DNA from: Candidatus Flavonifractor intestinigallinarum | Lineage (GTDB): Bacteria > Bacillota > Clostridia > Oscillospirales > Oscillospiraceae | Assembly: GCA_019119165.1 (NCBI GenBank) | Contig: DWXO01000056.1 | Location: 1-52,313 of the forward strand | Reading direction: 5' to 3' | DNA length: 52,313 nt | Shown: one piece after another, positions 50,935 to 52,313 of the stretch | How positions within the stretch are numbered: the stretch's first letter is position 1 | Layout of the letters: each line of letters opens with the position of its first letter | Program-made: the position numbers and the translations under genes | Notes under the pieces: model-generated | What the model was told of the DNA's origin: nothing | Seen by the model: the letters and a program-made list of their open reading frames with translations, nothing else | The model's database searches: none

Positions 50935-51861
50935 TCAGCTCTGCTCACACCTGACCTGGAGGGACGGCGGGTCCGGCAGAAATTCTTCCGCCATCAGCCG
51001 CCTCGCCTCCGCCAGTGTGCGCTCATACTGCGCTTTCCGCTTCCCATTGACCACGCCCGCACAGACCGGACAGCCCCGTTTCTGCTTTCCGGCCCGGGAA
51101 TAAACAGCCGCTTTCCAAATATGCCCTTCCGCACAGATCCACCAGACCTTTTTATGGGACCCCGCTGTGACCATCCGAGGTGTCAGCGTGCCATTGAGGG
51201 TCGGGTGCCATTGGTCGGCGATTTGGGGCTGGGTTGTGGCAAGATCATTAAAGCCTGCCAAAACCTTTTTCCCGGCACAATAGGGACAGGCGGAGTTTCG
51301 CATGGTCCGCATTCCCACCGCGGCGATGTACTCGTGTCCCAGCGGACAGCGCCACCATACGCGGCGCTTGCTGGTGGGCGTAACCTGAGAGGGCAGCAGC
51401 GGCTGATTTTTGGTGGGGTGCCACTGCTTGGCCACCTCCGGGAACTGGGAGGCCATGTCATTTTCCCCCGGCAGAATGACCCGACCGGCACAGACCGGGC
51501 AGCCCGTCCCGTCCAAGGTACGGGACTGAACGGAGGCCCGCCACTCATGCCCTTTCTGACACCGCCACCAAACCTTCCGCTTGATGCCGAAGGTCACCTG
51601 ACAGGGCTTCAGTCCGCCGTTCCTGGTGGGATGCCACTCCCGGGCCAGATGGGGAAACCGGCTCTCCAGATCCTTGGCGCCTGGGACCACAGCACGGTTG
51701 GCACCCACCGGGCGGCTGTCTTTGCGGTAGAAGTCGGCGAGGGTTGCTCCTATGTCGCGCCCTTCCCGCTTTAACAGGCTGTATCGTGAATGGCGGATGA
51801 TCGCTTGATTGCCTGATCGCTTTATGAGCGCCTTGGTGTGCCGCCGGACCATCCAGGACAC
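50935..51861 (-). CDS. Triple DUF4379 zinc-ribbon/treble-clef protein
   Basis: A basic protein of 308 aa with no membrane segment. A short basic N-terminus is followed by three repeats of about 68 residues. Each has DLESRFPHLAREWHPTRNG-type start, KVWWRCxxGHEWxA (Cys and His) and GCPVCAG (CxxC), the pattern of DUF4379 treble-clef zinc domains that have been linked to nuclease-like folds. GTG 51861 is chosen for its AAGGGGG ribosome site; GTG 51897 would add 12 residues. The base composition looks a little less GC-rich than its neighbours, hinting at acquisition. Role unknown. Confidence 0.82.
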   Translation of the reverse strand: MSWMVRRHTKALIKRSGNQAIIRHSRYSLLKREGRDIGATLADFYRKDSRPVGANRAVVPGAKDLESRFPHLAREWHPTRNGGLKPCQVTFGIKRKVWWRCQKGHEWRASVQSRTLDGTGCPVCAGRVILPGENDMASQFPEVAKQWHPTKNQPLLPSQVTPTSKRRVWWRCPLGHEYIAAVGMRTMRNSACPYCAGKKVLAGFNDLATTQPQIADQWHPTLNGTLTPRMVTAGSHKKVWWICAEGHIWKAAVYSRAGKQKRGCPVCAGVVNGKRKAQYERTLAEARRLMAEEFLPDPPSLQVRCEQS

Positions 51862-51897
51862 AGTTTGTCCCCCTTGAACGGTTTTCAAGTGACTCAC

Positions 51898-52144
51898 CCC
51901 CCGCAGATCACAGACTCAACATTCTGTGGCTATCGCACAAGTCCCAGCCGGTGAAGCCAGGCTGCGGGGCAGATTCTGTTTACCGCATAATAGTTCTGAA
52001 GTTCGCAGGTTCTGCCCCCTTATGGCAAGATATCATACCACAAAAAGTTTGATAAACCTAGGAATCGGCCCTGGTTTTCACCAATTTGACGAGCCTGTGA
52101 CATTACCTGTGCCTCTACCAAAGGCCAACGCGGTTCTGAGTCCC
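51898..52144. other. Non-coding region with RNA-like inverted repeats
   Basis: No gene is seen in the last 0.4 kb (51898-52313). The part 51901-52018 has nested complementary arms: CCGCAG (51901-51906) with CTGCGG (51962-51967), CACAGA with TCTGTG (51909-51928), AGCC with GGCT, and GGGGCAGA (51966-51973) with TCTGCCCC (52011-52018). The first and last stems overlap by 2 nt, so they exclude each other at their edges. It could be a structured RNA on either strand. I match it to no known family. Confidence 0.4.
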
Positions 52145-52152
52145 CCGATGGG

Positions 52153-52183
52153 TAAAAAAAAGACACGACGTATGTCGTGTCTT
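52153..52183 (-). terminator. Minus-strand terminator
   Basis: AAGACACGAC, loop GTAT, and its complement, followed on the minus strand by an eight-T run. It probably ends a gene that lies beyond 52313. Confidence 0.75.
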
Positions 52184-52194
52184 CAGCCTGTAGA

Positions 52195-52230
52195 AAAACC
52201 TGCTTTGGCAATCAGGCCAGAGCAGGTTTT
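52195..52230. terminator. Hairpin with A/T flanks
   Basis: AAAACCTGCT and TGGC pair with GCCA and AGCAGGTTTT, giving a terminator shape in both directions. It is the second terminator in 40 bp. The final 80 bp (52234-52313) contain no feature that I recognise. Confidence 0.7.
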
Positions 52231-52313
52231 TTGCATGAAAAGTAAAAGAACAGAGAAAAAGGAAGAAGATTTCCTCTCCATCTTGTTGGTTTGCGGAGAT
52301 CCGACCCTGGATG

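Noticed and set aside
51898-52034. Cobalamin or cyclic-di-GMP riboswitch, 6S RNA or SRP RNA
   Set aside because: Short stretches look similar (GGTGAAGCC, TCTGTTTACC), but the conserved cores and the order of stems do not fit any of them.
52020-52211. A 63-codon minus-strand frame
   Set aside because: It crosses the hairpin terminator at 52153-52183 and starts inside a second one, with no ribosome site and no recognisable protein pattern.
52235-52313. A plus-strand frame starting MKSKRTEKKEED that is open to the window end
   Set aside because: Only 26 codons are visible, there is no ribosome site, and the ATG lies directly after a terminator. It cannot be supported from this window.
1-52313. 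CRISPR array, tRNA or rRNA genes, insertion sequences, prophage
   Set aside because: No regular short direct repeats, no cloverleaf, no rRNA sequence and no transposase or phage protein pattern was seen on either strand.

Overview
This 52 kb window is chromosomal DNA of a GC-rich, endospore-forming member of the Clostridia. The gene content best fits the Oscillospiraceae group (Flavonifractor/Lawsonibacter-like gut anaerobes). This placement is inferred from content and was not tested by a search. The evidence is spoIIGA-sigE, an oxygen-defence operon typical of anaerobes (PerR, desulfoferrodoxin, rubrerythrin), Gram-positive sigma-A promoters, strong GGAGG ribosome sites, SLH-domain surface proteins and strong third-position G/C bias. 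I see no rRNA or tRNA gene, phage, insertion sequence with transposase, or CRISPR array.

Layout. 0-4 kb: ftsK and a GNAT gene, then uppP. 4.3-6.8 kb: a decayed SLH-domain D,D-carboxypeptidase gene and an intact M15 peptidase lipoprotein. 6.8-13 kb (minus): M18 aminopeptidase, coaE, a collapsed ECF-sigma/anti-sigma locus, a small Asp/Cys-rich secreted protein, tsaC, two small genes and prfA. 12.7-18.8 kb: a DUF218 protein, an ABC-F ATPase, mtnA, and ddl-murF. 19-21.6 kb: an MFS exporter behind an elaborate leader, and an SLH surface protein. 21.8-25.4 kb: the classical SRP/ribosome operon ylxM-ffh-rpsP-khpA-rimM-trmD, then a GH13 glycosidase, DegV and GNAT. 28.4-30.1 kb: perR-dfx-rbr with a duplicated rubrerythrin tail. 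30-39.3 kb (minus): a phosphodiester glycosidase, a YgiQ radical-SAM protein, a phosphatase-acetyltransferase fusion, and the pyrimidine operon pyrC-pyrF-(zinc ribbon)-pyrK-pyrD. 39.5-44 kb: a Met-rich small protein, marR-MATE-cytidylate-kinase-like, and spoIIGA-sigE. 44-46.8 kb: a DUF951 gene, hisC, a DsrE-like gene and an S1-domain gene. 47-51.9 kb: a two-component system with a transglutaminase lipoprotein, and a triple DUF4379 zinc-binding protein. The last 0.4 kb is non-coding and hairpin-rich.

The most interesting item is the leader of the MFS transporter at 18976-19147. It has a sigma-A promoter, an 8-codon leader ORF with its own Shine-Dalgarno site, and a terminator-like hairpin. A perfect 8-bp match (11 bp across a 2x2 internal loop) between the leader codons and the transporter's ribosome site completes it. 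This is the layout of drug-inducible translational attenuation. Other notable items are two differently broken genes (dacF-like, and sigma/anti-sigma), a 73-bp duplication of the rubrerythrin 3' end in which all three differences are synonymous, two identical 12-bp operators in the marR-MATE region, and a spoIIG-type promoter with an over-long spacer.
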